From Bradyrhizobium manausense (GTDB lineage Bacteria > Pseudomonadota > Alphaproteobacteria > Rhizobiales > Xanthobacteraceae), in NCBI RefSeq assembly GCF_018129685.1, contig NZ_JAFCLG010000004.1, forward strand, positions 248,001 to 312,000: DNA of 64,000 nucleotides. The letters run 5' to 3'. Position numbers and translations under genes: made by a program. Below are positions 8,084 through 15,288 of this stretch, piece by piece. The notes under the pieces are model-generated. The model was given only the letters and a program-made list of their open reading frames with translations, did no database searches and was not told the origin of the DNA. The first letter of the stretch is position 1. Every line of letters begins with the position of its first letter.

Positions 8084-8886
8084 GCGCCGCCTCCCGCCAT
8101 CATCTGCGCGCCGGTCAGGCGCATGAAGGCGGTGTTGACGTCCTGCGCGCCTGCCTCGGAAATGACGCGGCCCATCGGGCCTTGCGCCAGCACCTTGCCC
8201 TGGTGCAGCACCACGAGATCGTCGCCAGTCGTGATCTCGTCGAACAGATGCGTGGCCCAGAGCACGCCGATGCCTTGCTCGGTCACGAGCTGGCGCACAT
8301 GGCTGATGATGTCGGCGCGCGCCTTGACGTCGAGGCCGACGGTCGGCTCGTCCAGCAGGAGCAGCCGCGGCCTGTGCAGCAGTGCACGTGCGATCTCCAG
8401 CCGTCGCATCTGGCCACCGGAGAGATCGCGCACCTTGCTGCGGGCGCGGTCGGCAAGCCCGATGCGCGCGAGCAGCTCGGCGCTGCGCGCGGCCGCCTCG
8501 CGCCTGATGATGCCGTGCAGAGCTGCGTGATAGAGCAGGTTCTGCGTCAGCGACAGATCGAGATCGAGCGTGCGCGGCTGAAACACGACGCCAAGCAGGC
8601 GCAGCGCCTCGCCGGGTGTGCGGCTGACGTCATGGCCGAAGATGCCGACGCGGCCGGACTGGATGCCGAACAGGCGCGTGATCAGTGAGAACAGCGTGCT
8701 CTTGCCGGCGCCGTTGAGGCCAAGCAGCGCGGTGAAGCTCGCAGGCCTTACGCCGAAGGAGACGTCGATCAGCGCGCGGCGCGGGCCATAGGCATGGCTG
8801 ACGCCGTCGATCGACAGCGCCGGCACCGCTGCCGGATCGGGCTTCGGCATCTGAAGTGGTTCGGCGATGGGGGCAGGGCTGGTCAT
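8080..8886 (-). CDS. lutE: ABC transporter ATP-binding protein, PQQ-associated (LutE-like)
   Basis: A 268-residue ATPase with Walker A GLNGAGKST near residue 56, Q-loop FQPRTLDLD, signature LSGGQMRR near 152, Walker B LLLLDEPTVGLD near 175 and the H-loop ATH. The arrangement beta-propeller, ATPase, ABC-2 permease, each overlapping by four bases, is diagnostic of the PQQ-associated ABC system and the lut cluster. It would drive the permease encoded by the next gene. All catalytic motifs are intact. Confidence 0.87.
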   Translation of the reverse strand: MTSPAPIAEPLQMPKPDPAAVPALSIDGVSHAYGPRRALIDVSFGVRPASFTALLGLNGAGKSTLFSLITRLFGIQSGRVGIFGHDVSRTPGEALRLLGVVFQPRTLDLDLSLTQNLLYHAALHGIIRREAAARSAELLARIGLADRARSKVRDLSGGQMRRLEIARALLHRPRLLLLDEPTVGLDVKARADIISHVRQLVTEQGIGVLWATHLFDEITTGDDLVVLHQGKVLAQGPMGRVISEAGAQDVNTAFMRLTGAQMMAGGGA

Positions 8887-9848
8887 GGTGCGATCGTGAT
8901 GCCCCAGGGCAATTCGCCCACCTGAATGGTCTTGATCACTTTTTGCGCGGCGACGTCGATGACGGAGACGTCGTTGGAGACGCCGTTGGTGGTGAGCAGG
9001 TATTTTTCATCCGGCGTGAACGCCATGTGCCAGACGCGCTGGCCCACCAGCAGATATTTCGTCACCTTGCGCGTGGCCGTGTCGACCACGGCGACGCGGT
9101 TGGCCGGGCCGAGCGCGACGAACGCGGTCTTGTCGTCCTTGGTCATGCCGATGCCGACCGGCTGGATCGCCTCCTTCCTCAAGCCTGGAATCTCGAAGGT
9201 GACCTTGCCGATCACCTCGTGCTTTCCGGGATCGATGATCGACACGGAGCCGCCGATCTCGGAGGAGACCCATAATTCGGATGCGTCGTGCTTGAACTCG
9301 GCAAAGCGCGGCCGCGGATCGACCAGCACGTTGGCGACGATCTGGCGCGATCCGGTATCGATGAAATGCGCCATGTTGGTGGTTTCGGACGTGTTGATCA
9401 GGGTCTTGCCATCAGGACTGATGGTCATGCCCTCGGGTTCGACGCCAACCTGGATGTCGCCGAGGCGGGCGCGCTTCTCGAGGTCGATCACCGTCACCGT
9501 GTTGTCGTTCTCGTTCGCGACATAGAGCGTCTTGCCGGCGGCATCCTGGGTGAACAATTCGGGGTCGGGGCCGGAGGGCAGGGTGTCCACGACGCCTTGC
9601 GTCCTGGCATCGATCATCTGGATGGTGTCGTCGTCGCCGACCGCGACCATCACGAATTTGCCGTCGCGGGTGAACTCGATGCCGCGCGGGCGCTGGCCGA
9701 CCTTGATGGTCTTGGTCACGGTCCAGCTGTCGGTGTCGATCACCGACACCGTGTTGCTCTTCTCGTTCGAGACATAGGCGATGAAGGCATGCGCGGGCAT
9801 GGCGGCGAGGGCGATTGCCACGAGCACCGTTGCCCTCAGCAGAGGCAA
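8883..9848 (-). CDS. lutD: PQQ-associated YVTN beta-propeller protein (LutD-like)
   Basis: A ~321-residue periplasmic beta-propeller. About seven YVTN-type blades can be counted (YVSNEKSNTVSVIDT, YVANENDNTVTVIDL, NGVSNDVSVIDV and so on). The start is unclear: TTG at 9848 gives a classical signal peptide (MPLLRATVLVAIALAAMPAHA); GTG at 9827 has a better GAGGG site but a signal lacking positive charge. An ATG at 10043 overlapping the previous stop would read in frame through an inserted intergenic repeat. The stop overlaps the ATPase start. The protein may chaperone metal or interact with the ABC binding protein; function in this family is not established. Confidence 0.85.
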   Translation of the reverse strand: MPLLRATVLVAIALAAMPAHAFIAYVSNEKSNTVSVIDTDSWTVTKTIKVGQRPRGIEFTRDGKFVMVAVGDDDTIQMIDARTQGVVDTLPSGPDPELFTQDAAGKTLYVANENDNTVTVIDLEKRARLGDIQVGVEPEGMTISPDGKTLINTSETTNMAHFIDTGSRQIVANVLVDPRPRFAEFKHDASELWVSSEIGGSVSIIDPGKHEVIGKVTFEIPGLRKEAIQPVGIGMTKDDKTAFVALGPANRVAVVDTATRKVTKYLLVGQRVWHMAFTPDEKYLLTTNGVSNDVSVIDVAAQKVIKTIQVGELPWGITIAP

Positions 9849-9868
9849 TATTTGTCCGCGGGCGGTTC

Positions 9869-10001
9869 TTACCTCCCCCGCTTGCGGGGGAGGTCGCATC
9901 GCATCGCAAGATGCGATGCGGGAGAGGGTTTTCTCCTCTTGGGGACTCTCGCGCGTGGAGACACCCTCTCCCCAACCCTCCCCCGAAAGCGGGGGAGGGG
10001 G
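9869..10001. repeat. Inverted repeat of the CCTCCCCCG type at the start of the beta-propeller gene
   Basis: Contains hairpin ACCTCCCCCGCTTGCGGGGG at 9871-9890 with its partner CCTCCCCCGAAAGCGGGGGA near 9977-9996, plus GGGAGAGGGT/ACCCTCTCCC arms and a GCATCGCA/TGCGATGC hairpin at 9895-9911. It separates the LutA-like and LutD-like genes and stays open in the LutD frame on the minus strand, so it could be translated as an N-terminal extension. Confidence 0.75.
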
Positions 10002-10039
10002 CACACCATCTCCGCGGCGGCTGCATCGCATCACGTCGC

Positions 10040-11221
10040 TCATTTCAGCCTGCATTTGCTCTCCGGGCGATCGTAGCCGAGCGTGTCGAGCTCGGAGACC
10101 TGGTGCAGAAATCCTTCCTGCGGCGACACCGACACCACCATGCGGCCGTCGACCAGCAGGATCGGCTGGCGCAATTGCAGATTCCAGTCGCGCAAGGTGA
10201 GCCTTGTGCCCTTGAAGGCCGCGACCTCGAAGTTCGGTCCCTTGATGAAGTCGGTGATCTTCCTGACATCGCCGGAATTGGTGCGGGAGGCGGCCTCGCC
10301 GATCATGCGCACGGCGGTCCAGGCCTGCATGTCGAGCGCGGTCATGCGACGCGCATTCAGCTTCATGAAGCGGTTCTGCATCTGCGTCGCGCCCCATTGG
10401 TCCTGCGCGGCATCCCAGCTGCGCGGCATCAGGCCGGCCGAACCCGCGACAGGCCGCGGATCCCAGGTGCGATAGGGCAGGTACGCGGCGAAGACCTCGC
10501 TCTCGTCGGCGGCGACCAGCACGTCATACGCCGGCGCGGCTTGCGTGAAGACGGGCATCTGGCGCTGGATCAGCGTCACGCCGCTATCGGTGCGGCGCGC
10601 GCCGCCGGTGTCCTCGAAGGTCCGCTCCTGCACGATCTTGGCGCCGAACCGCGTCGCGGCGCGGCGGAGCGCGTCGGCATAGAGCTTGTCCCCGTCATGC
10701 GAGCCCACAACCAGCAGCCAGCGAGACCATTTCTTCCACACCAGATATTGCCCGAGCGCATCCGCCAGCATCGACCGTGTCGGTGCAGCGTGAATGATGT
10801 TGGCGCGGCAATCGGCTTCGCGCAGCCGGTCGTCGATCGCGCCGGCGTTGAACAGCAGCGTGCCGCGATCGCGGAGCGCATCCGCCACCTTCAAGAGCGC
10901 ATCGGCCGGCAGGTCGGCGACGATGAAACCGTTGCGCTCGGCAAGCGCAGTCGCAGCCTGGACCGGGTCTTCGCCTTCCTTGATCCGGCGCTCCTCCAGC
11001 GTGAAACGCTGGCCGGTGAATTTTCCGGTCGTGTTGTTGTCCTCGATCGCGAGCTTGGCGCCGGCTGTGCCGTCGTTCTCCGCGGGCTGCTCGACCAGCG
11101 ACAGCGTCGGTCTGGTGCCGGCGACGCCGAGATAGCCGACGCCGATCGTGACCGGGTCGGCCGCGAGCGCTTGCATCGCCGCCAGACACAGGCCGATCGG
11201 GCCGAGCAACCATCGGATCAT
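10040..11221 (-). CDS. lutA: ABC substrate-binding protein of the PQQ alcohol dehydrogenase system (LutA-like)
   Basis: A 393-residue LivK-type periplasmic binding protein with a signal peptide (LLGPIGLCLAAMQALA) and the family's opening VTIGVGYLGVAGTRP. Two Rossmann-like lobes are visible (VGSHDGDKLYADALRRAA; DVLVAADESEVFAAYLPY). ATG at 11221 follows a perfect AGGAGG. It heads the minus-strand lut-like run and is divergent from the DUF3280-type gene. In Methylorubrum the homologous binding protein is part of lanthanide uptake; ligand here is inferred, not shown. Confidence 0.85.
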   Translation of the reverse strand: MIRWLLGPIGLCLAAMQALAADPVTIGVGYLGVAGTRPTLSLVEQPAENDGTAGAKLAIEDNNTTGKFTGQRFTLEERRIKEGEDPVQAATALAERNGFIVADLPADALLKVADALRDRGTLLFNAGAIDDRLREADCRANIIHAAPTRSMLADALGQYLVWKKWSRWLLVVGSHDGDKLYADALRRAATRFGAKIVQERTFEDTGGARRTDSGVTLIQRQMPVFTQAAPAYDVLVAADESEVFAAYLPYRTWDPRPVAGSAGLMPRSWDAAQDQWGATQMQNRFMKLNARRMTALDMQAWTAVRMIGEAASRTNSGDVRKITDFIKGPNFEVAAFKGTRLTLRDWNLQLRQPILLVDGRMVVSVSPQEGFLHQVSELDTLGYDRPESKCRLK

Positions 11222-11348
11222 GCTTCCTCCTGCCGTTCTCCCCGGCTTGACCGCCGGTGGAGAATTGTTTCTCTTCAAGCATGACCGATTTGGCAGGGCT
11301 TGCAACCCCGCATTTGGTCGTCGCGACACCACATGCGGAATCACGATC
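11222..11348. promoter_or_regulatory. Divergent lut promoter region with imperfect inverted repeat
   Basis: The 127 bases between the LutA-like and DUF3280-type genes hold an inverted repeat at 11236-11264: TTCTCC-CCGGC, a six-base spacer, then GCCGG-T-GGAGAA (one bulged base). It lies 15-43 bases upstream of the LutA-like start codon, within its leader or promoter. It could be an operator or an RNA hairpin; sequence alone does not decide. Confidence 0.4.
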
Positions 11349-11852
11349 ATGCGAGCGCTGATATGTTGCGCAGCTTTGCTGCTGATGGGTGCGCCGGCAT
11401 TCGCCGATCCGCCGAAGCTTGCGATATTCGATTTCGAGCTGATCGACACCAGCCTGCCCGGCGAGTTCTATGGCTCGAAGCCTGAAGAGATCAGGCTCGC
11501 GCATATCAGCGACCAGCTGCGCAAGGAACTGGCCGAGTCAGGCCGGTTCCAGGTGCTCGACATCGCGCCGGTCAGGGATGCCGCCCATCACGCCAATCTG
11601 CAGGCTTGTGGCGGCTGCGACCTCAAGCTGGCCGGACAGCTCGGTGCCGACCTCGAGATCACCGGCATGGTGCAGAAGGTCTCGAACCTGATCATCAATC
11701 TCAACGTCTACTTACGCGACGTGAAGACCGGTAACATGATCACGGCGGCCAGCGCCGACATGCGCGGCAACACCGATGAATCCTGGTCGCGCACGATGAG
11801 CTATCTGATCCGCAACCGCATTCTCGCGCCGAATTACGGCAAGCCGGAGTAG
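11349..11852 (+). CDS. Exported DUF3280-type protein of the lut-like cluster
   Basis: A 167-residue secreted protein with signal peptide MRALICCAALLLMGAPAFA, a beta-alpha domain opening PKLAIFDFELIDTSLPGEF, and a CGGCD pair of cysteines near residue 97. The fold pattern resembles lipoprotein-like CsgG/DUF2380/DUF3280 domains that bind at the periplasmic face. It diverges from the LutA-like gene across a short regulatory region, matching the position of an exported lut gene of unknown function in Methylorubrum. It ends just before a large inverted repeat that probably terminates it. Confidence 0.75.
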   Translation: MRALICCAALLLMGAPAFADPPKLAIFDFELIDTSLPGEFYGSKPEEIRLAHISDQLRKELAESGRFQVLDIAPVRDAAHHANLQACGGCDLKLAGQLGADLEITGMVQKVSNLIINLNVYLRDVKTGNMITAASADMRGNTDESWSRTMSYLIRNRILAPNYGKPE

Positions 11853-11859
11853 GGCGGTG

Positions 11860-12026
11860 CTTACCCTCCCCTGGAGGGGGAGGGTCGGCACGCGATCGAG
11901 CAAAGCGAGATTGCGTGACGGGGTGGGGTGATCTCTCCACTCGGGCAATGTTCGTCGCGGATGGACCGTCACCCCACCCCGCTCGCGCTTTGCGCGATCG
12001 ACCCTCCCCCTCCAGGGGAGGGTAAG
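11860..12026. repeat. Long imperfect inverted repeat, CCCTCCCC family (copy 2)
   Basis: Outer arms CTTACCCTCCCCTGGAGGGG at the left and CCCCTCCAGGGGAGGGTAAG at the right end are complementary, with inner blocks GGGGTGGGGTGATCTCTC and GTCACCCCACCCCG. It resembles the copy at 2468-2629 over its whole length and again fills the space between two convergent genes. Confidence 0.85.
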
Positions 12027-12031
12027 AAAAC

Positions 12032-12877
12032 TCACCCCTTCAACCGCTCCGCGTGCCAATGCAGATGGTCGCTCATGAACGTCGAGATGAAGTAATAGCT
12101 GTGGTCGTAGCCCGGCTGGCGGCGCAGCGTCAGCGGGATGTTGGCCTTGGTGCAGGCCGCCTGCAGCAACTCCGGCTTCAGCTGTTCTTTCAGGAAATTG
12201 TCGGCCTCGCCGACATCGACGAGGAAGCCGGAGAATTTCGCGCCGTCCTCGATCAGCGCCACCGTGTCATGGCTGCGCCAGGCATCCTTGTTCGGCCCGA
12301 GATAGCCCGTCAGCGCCTTGATGCCCCATGGCACCTGCGACGGCGCCACGATCGGGGCGAAGGCGCTGGCGGCGCGATAGCGATGCGGGTTGCGCAGCGC
12401 TACGGTCAGTGCGCCGTGGCCACCCATGGAATGGCCCATGACCGATTGCCGTTTGCCATCGACGGGAAAATGTCCCGCCACAAGTTTGGGCAGCTCGTCG
12501 GTGACATAGCTCCACATGCGATAATTGCGCGCAAACGGCTCTTGCGTGGCATCGACGTAGAAGCCGGCCCCCAGGCCGAAATCATAGGCGTTGTTGGCAT
12601 CACCAGGCACGTCGGGGCCGCGCGGTGAGGTGTCGGGCGCGACGAAGATCAGGCCGAGCTCGGCGCAGGCTTTGCGGAATTCGCCCTTCTCGGTGACGTT
12701 GGCATGGGTGCAGGTAAGCCCGGAGAGATACCAGACCACCGGCAGCCTGGCGCCTTCGGCATGCGCAGGGACATAAACCGAGAACACCATGTCGGTTCCG
12801 GTCGCCTGGCTCGCATGGCGATACACGCCCTGCACGCCGCCATGGGATGCGTTGGTCGAGACTGTCTGGATCGTCAT
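12032..12877 (-). CDS. fghA: S-formylglutathione hydrolase
   Basis: A 281-residue cytosolic esterase that hydrolyses S-formylglutathione to formate and glutathione, the second step of glutathione-dependent formaldehyde oxidation downstream of methanol dehydrogenase. The triad is visible: Ser150 in GHSMGG, Asp226 in DVGEAD and His259 in GYDHSYYF. The SGLTCTHANVTEKGEF segment near residue 52 is characteristic of FghA/esterase D. Its presence here links the periplasmic quinoprotein accessories to cytosolic formaldehyde detoxification. Confidence 0.95.
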   Translation of the reverse strand: MTIQTVSTNASHGGVQGVYRHASQATGTDMVFSVYVPAHAEGARLPVVWYLSGLTCTHANVTEKGEFRKACAELGLIFVAPDTSPRGPDVPGDANNAYDFGLGAGFYVDATQEPFARNYRMWSYVTDELPKLVAGHFPVDGKRQSVMGHSMGGHGALTVALRNPHRYRAASAFAPIVAPSQVPWGIKALTGYLGPNKDAWRSHDTVALIEDGAKFSGFLVDVGEADNFLKEQLKPELLQAACTKANIPLTLRRQPGYDHSYYFISTFMSDHLHWHAERLKG

Positions 12878-12949
12878 GTCTGATAGCTCCGCGGCATCTC
12901 ACCACATCGAGAATGCAATGCTTGTGTGACCGAAATTTGTGGCGCTCTT

Positions 12950-13570
12950 CTAGGCCACGCCGCTGTCGATCGCCAGCCGCACCAGCTCGACCGAGGTCTT
13001 GACCCCGAGCTTCTGGCGCATGATCGAGGAGGTGTTGGCGACCGTCTTGTAGGACGATTGCACCAGCCATGCGATCTCGGACAGGCTCTTTCCCGCACTG
13101 AGCAGCCGCAGGATCTCCATCTCACGCGCATTCAGCTTCGACAGCGGGCTTTGCGCCAGCGCAGGCCCTGCGAAGGCGATGCTGCGCGCGATCGCGCTCG
13201 GCAGATAAGTGCCGCCGCTGCCGACGGTGCGGATCGCCTCGACGAGATCGTCGGGGTCGCCGGTCTTGGAGACATAGCCCTTGGCGCCGCACTCGATCGC
13301 GCGCGCCGCGAAGGCCGGATCGTCGTTCATGCTGAACATGATGATGCGGGCGTCAGGTGCGCGTTCCAGGATGCGGCGCGCGAGCTCGAAGCCGGAGACC
13401 GTGGGCAGGTTGATGTCGACGACACAGAGGTCGGGGCGCTCGACGATGAAGACGCTCTCGCCGTCTTCAGCGTCGGCGGCCTCCAGGATCTCGATCTCGC
13501 CTGCGTCGGCCAGCACGGCACGGCAGCCGGAGGCGACAATGGGATGATCGTCGACGATCAGAATGCGCAT
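12950..13570 (-). CDS. NarL/FixJ-type response regulator (FlhR-like)
   Basis: A 206-residue two-component regulator: receiver domain with acidic pocket (VDDHP), phosphoacceptor Asp52 (VVDINLP) and conserved Lys in GYVSKTGD, then a LuxR-type helix-turn-helix (LNAREMEILRLLSAGKSLSEIAWLVQSSYKTVANTSSIMRQKL, around residues 145-190). A reading to 14071 exists but would overlap the divergent kinase. It faces the kinase gene across 184 bases and lies next to fghA, as FlhR does in Paracoccus, where FlhSR controls methanol and formaldehyde oxidation genes. The orthology is by context. Confidence 0.88.
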   Translation of the reverse strand: MRILIVDDHPIVASGCRAVLADAGEIEILEAADAEDGESVFIVERPDLCVVDINLPTVSGFELARRILERAPDARIIMFSMNDDPAFAARAIECGAKGYVSKTGDPDDLVEAIRTVGSGGTYLPSAIARSIAFAGPALAQSPLSKLNAREMEILRLLSAGKSLSEIAWLVQSSYKTVANTSSIMRQKLGVKTSVELVRLAIDSGVA

Positions 13571-13754
13571 AGGCGTTCCCCGTGACAGCGTCGGACTTCT
13601 GTTTCGCGCCGCATGATACCGAACGAGGAAGCCTCCCGGCTCATGCAACCCGGCCGGGATTGCTGTACGCTTCCGATTAGATATCGGGCGCTTCGCTCCT
13701 GTCAACGACATCGGACGGGTGCGAGTGATCTCTGGCGGGGCATGAGCGAAAGCA

Positions 13755-15113
13755 ATGTGGCAAAATCTATCCTTGCGCGGGCGCATCAACCTTCTGCTGG
13801 CGCTGCTGCTGGCGCTCGGGCTCGCGGTCAACATCACCCGCCAGGTCGCGGAGGCTGGCCCCCGCGTGCAGGCCGAGGACCAGAGCGTGATCCGGCTCGC
13901 GCGCGAGTTCATCGAGATGATCGTTGCCGATCTCAACGAGGCGCCGGATCCCGATGCCAGGCTGAACCAGATCGCGCGCGATCTCGATCGCCTTCGCCAT
14001 GTCAGCATCGCGCTGCACGATGCCGGCGGGAACCCATTGACGCCACCTCGGGCCGAGACCGATGACGACATGCCCGGGCCGCCGGCCTGGTTCGTCAGCC
14101 TGGTTCATCCCGAGCAGACCGCTGTCAGCGTACCGGTGTCCGTTCATGGCAAGCCCGGCTCGCTGGTGATCACCTCGCATCCCAATGACGAGATCGCCGA
14201 GATCTGGGACGCCATCGTCACCCAGCTCGAGGTCGGATCAGTCATCGCGCTGGCCCTGTTCCTGGTGATGATGACAGTCGTCGGCCGCGCGCTCGCGCCG
14301 CTGCAATCGCTGGCGCAGACCATGGGCGAGCTCGAGGACGGGCACTACGATGCGCGCGTCACGCCCGGCGGAGCGCCGGAACTCGCTGCGATCTGCACCA
14401 GGCTCAATCATCTGGCGGCAAGGCTTGGCGAGGCCGTCGAGGAGAAGCAGCGGCTGGCCGAACGCGCGGTGTCGCTGCAGGACGTCGAGCGCAAGGAAAT
14501 CGCGCGCGAGCTGCATGACGAGTTCGGTCCGTATCTGTTCTCGCTCCGCGCGCATGCCAGCGCGCTGGCAAAGCTCGCCGACGGGCGTGCTCCGAGTGCA
14601 GAGGCCGTGCGAAAGCACGGCGGCGCGCTGCTGGAGCAGATCAACGCCCTGCAGCAGTTCACCCGCCGCGTGCTGGAGCGCTTGAGGCCCGTCGGCCTCG
14701 CCGAGCTTGGCCTCGGCAAGGCGCTGGAATCGCTGTCGCGGCTCTGGCGTGAATCGCATCCCGACGTGACGATCGAGACCACGATCTCGCCGGCGCTCGG
14801 CGTCACGGGCGAGACCGCCGACCTCACCATCTACCGCGTCGTGCAGGAGGCGCTCACCAACGCGTTCCGGCACGCCGGCGCGACCGCGATCGTCGTGGCA
14901 ATCGAGCCTGCGGAGCAACCTGGCCGCGATGGTCGCTGCTGCGCCCGGGTGCGGGTCAGCGACAACGGCCGCGGCATGGATCCGAACCAGAAGCTCGGCT
15001 TCGGCCTTGTCGGCATGCGCGAGCGTATCCTCGCGCTCGGCGGCACGCTCAACGTCGCCTCGGGCGAGGGCGGCGTCACCGTGGAAGCGCTGGTTCCAAC
15101 CGCAGCGGCCTGA
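13755..15113 (+). CDS. Membrane sensor histidine kinase, HisKA_3 type (FlhS-like)
   Basis: A 452-residue kinase: membrane segments at about residues 10-27 and 160-178 enclose a ~130-residue periplasmic sensor; a HAMP-like linker follows, then the NarX-type dimerisation domain with phosphoacceptor His254 (IARELHDEFGPYLFSLR) and an HATPase domain with N box (QEALTNAFRHAG), G1 (SDNGRGM) and G2 (GFGLVGMRER). It is divergent from its presumed partner regulator. The stimulus is unknown; FlhS-type kinases respond to C1 oxidation intermediates. Confidence 0.88.
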   Translation: MWQNLSLRGRINLLLALLLALGLAVNITRQVAEAGPRVQAEDQSVIRLAREFIEMIVADLNEAPDPDARLNQIARDLDRLRHVSIALHDAGGNPLTPPRAETDDDMPGPPAWFVSLVHPEQTAVSVPVSVHGKPGSLVITSHPNDEIAEIWDAIVTQLEVGSVIALALFLVMMTVVGRALAPLQSLAQTMGELEDGHYDARVTPGGAPELAAICTRLNHLAARLGEAVEEKQRLAERAVSLQDVERKEIARELHDEFGPYLFSLRAHASALAKLADGRAPSAEAVRKHGGALLEQINALQQFTRRVLERLRPVGLAELGLGKALESLSRLWRESHPDVTIETTISPALGVTGETADLTIYRVVQEALTNAFRHAGATAIVVAIEPAEQPGRDGRCCARVRVSDNGRGMDPNQKLGFGLVGMRERILALGGTLNVASGEGGVTVEALVPTAAA

Positions 15114-15145
15114 TCGCGCCCGGTTCAAACGGGGAAAATTCAAGG

Positions 15146-15162
15146 TCGGGAATAATTCCCGA
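15146..15162. promoter_or_regulatory. TCGGGAA-N3-TTCCCGA operator-like palindrome upstream of TonB receptor
   Basis: Perfect seven-base arms with a three-base spacer (TAA), located about 125 bases before the TonB-receptor start. GGGAAAA occurs again on both sides (15131 and 15171), giving a cluster of GGGAA half-sites. A candidate regulator-binding site for a metal-uptake gene; no regulator is assigned. Confidence 0.4.
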
Positions 15163-15288
15163 TTCGGCCGGGAAAACGGGTGCGAATAGCCTACGACCTT
15201 TTGAAGCTAGTGCATCAGGTGCCGCCGACTACACTCGTCTCGAACCAAACGGCGCGATCGAAAACAGCCGATGGTTGCGGTGGGGACG

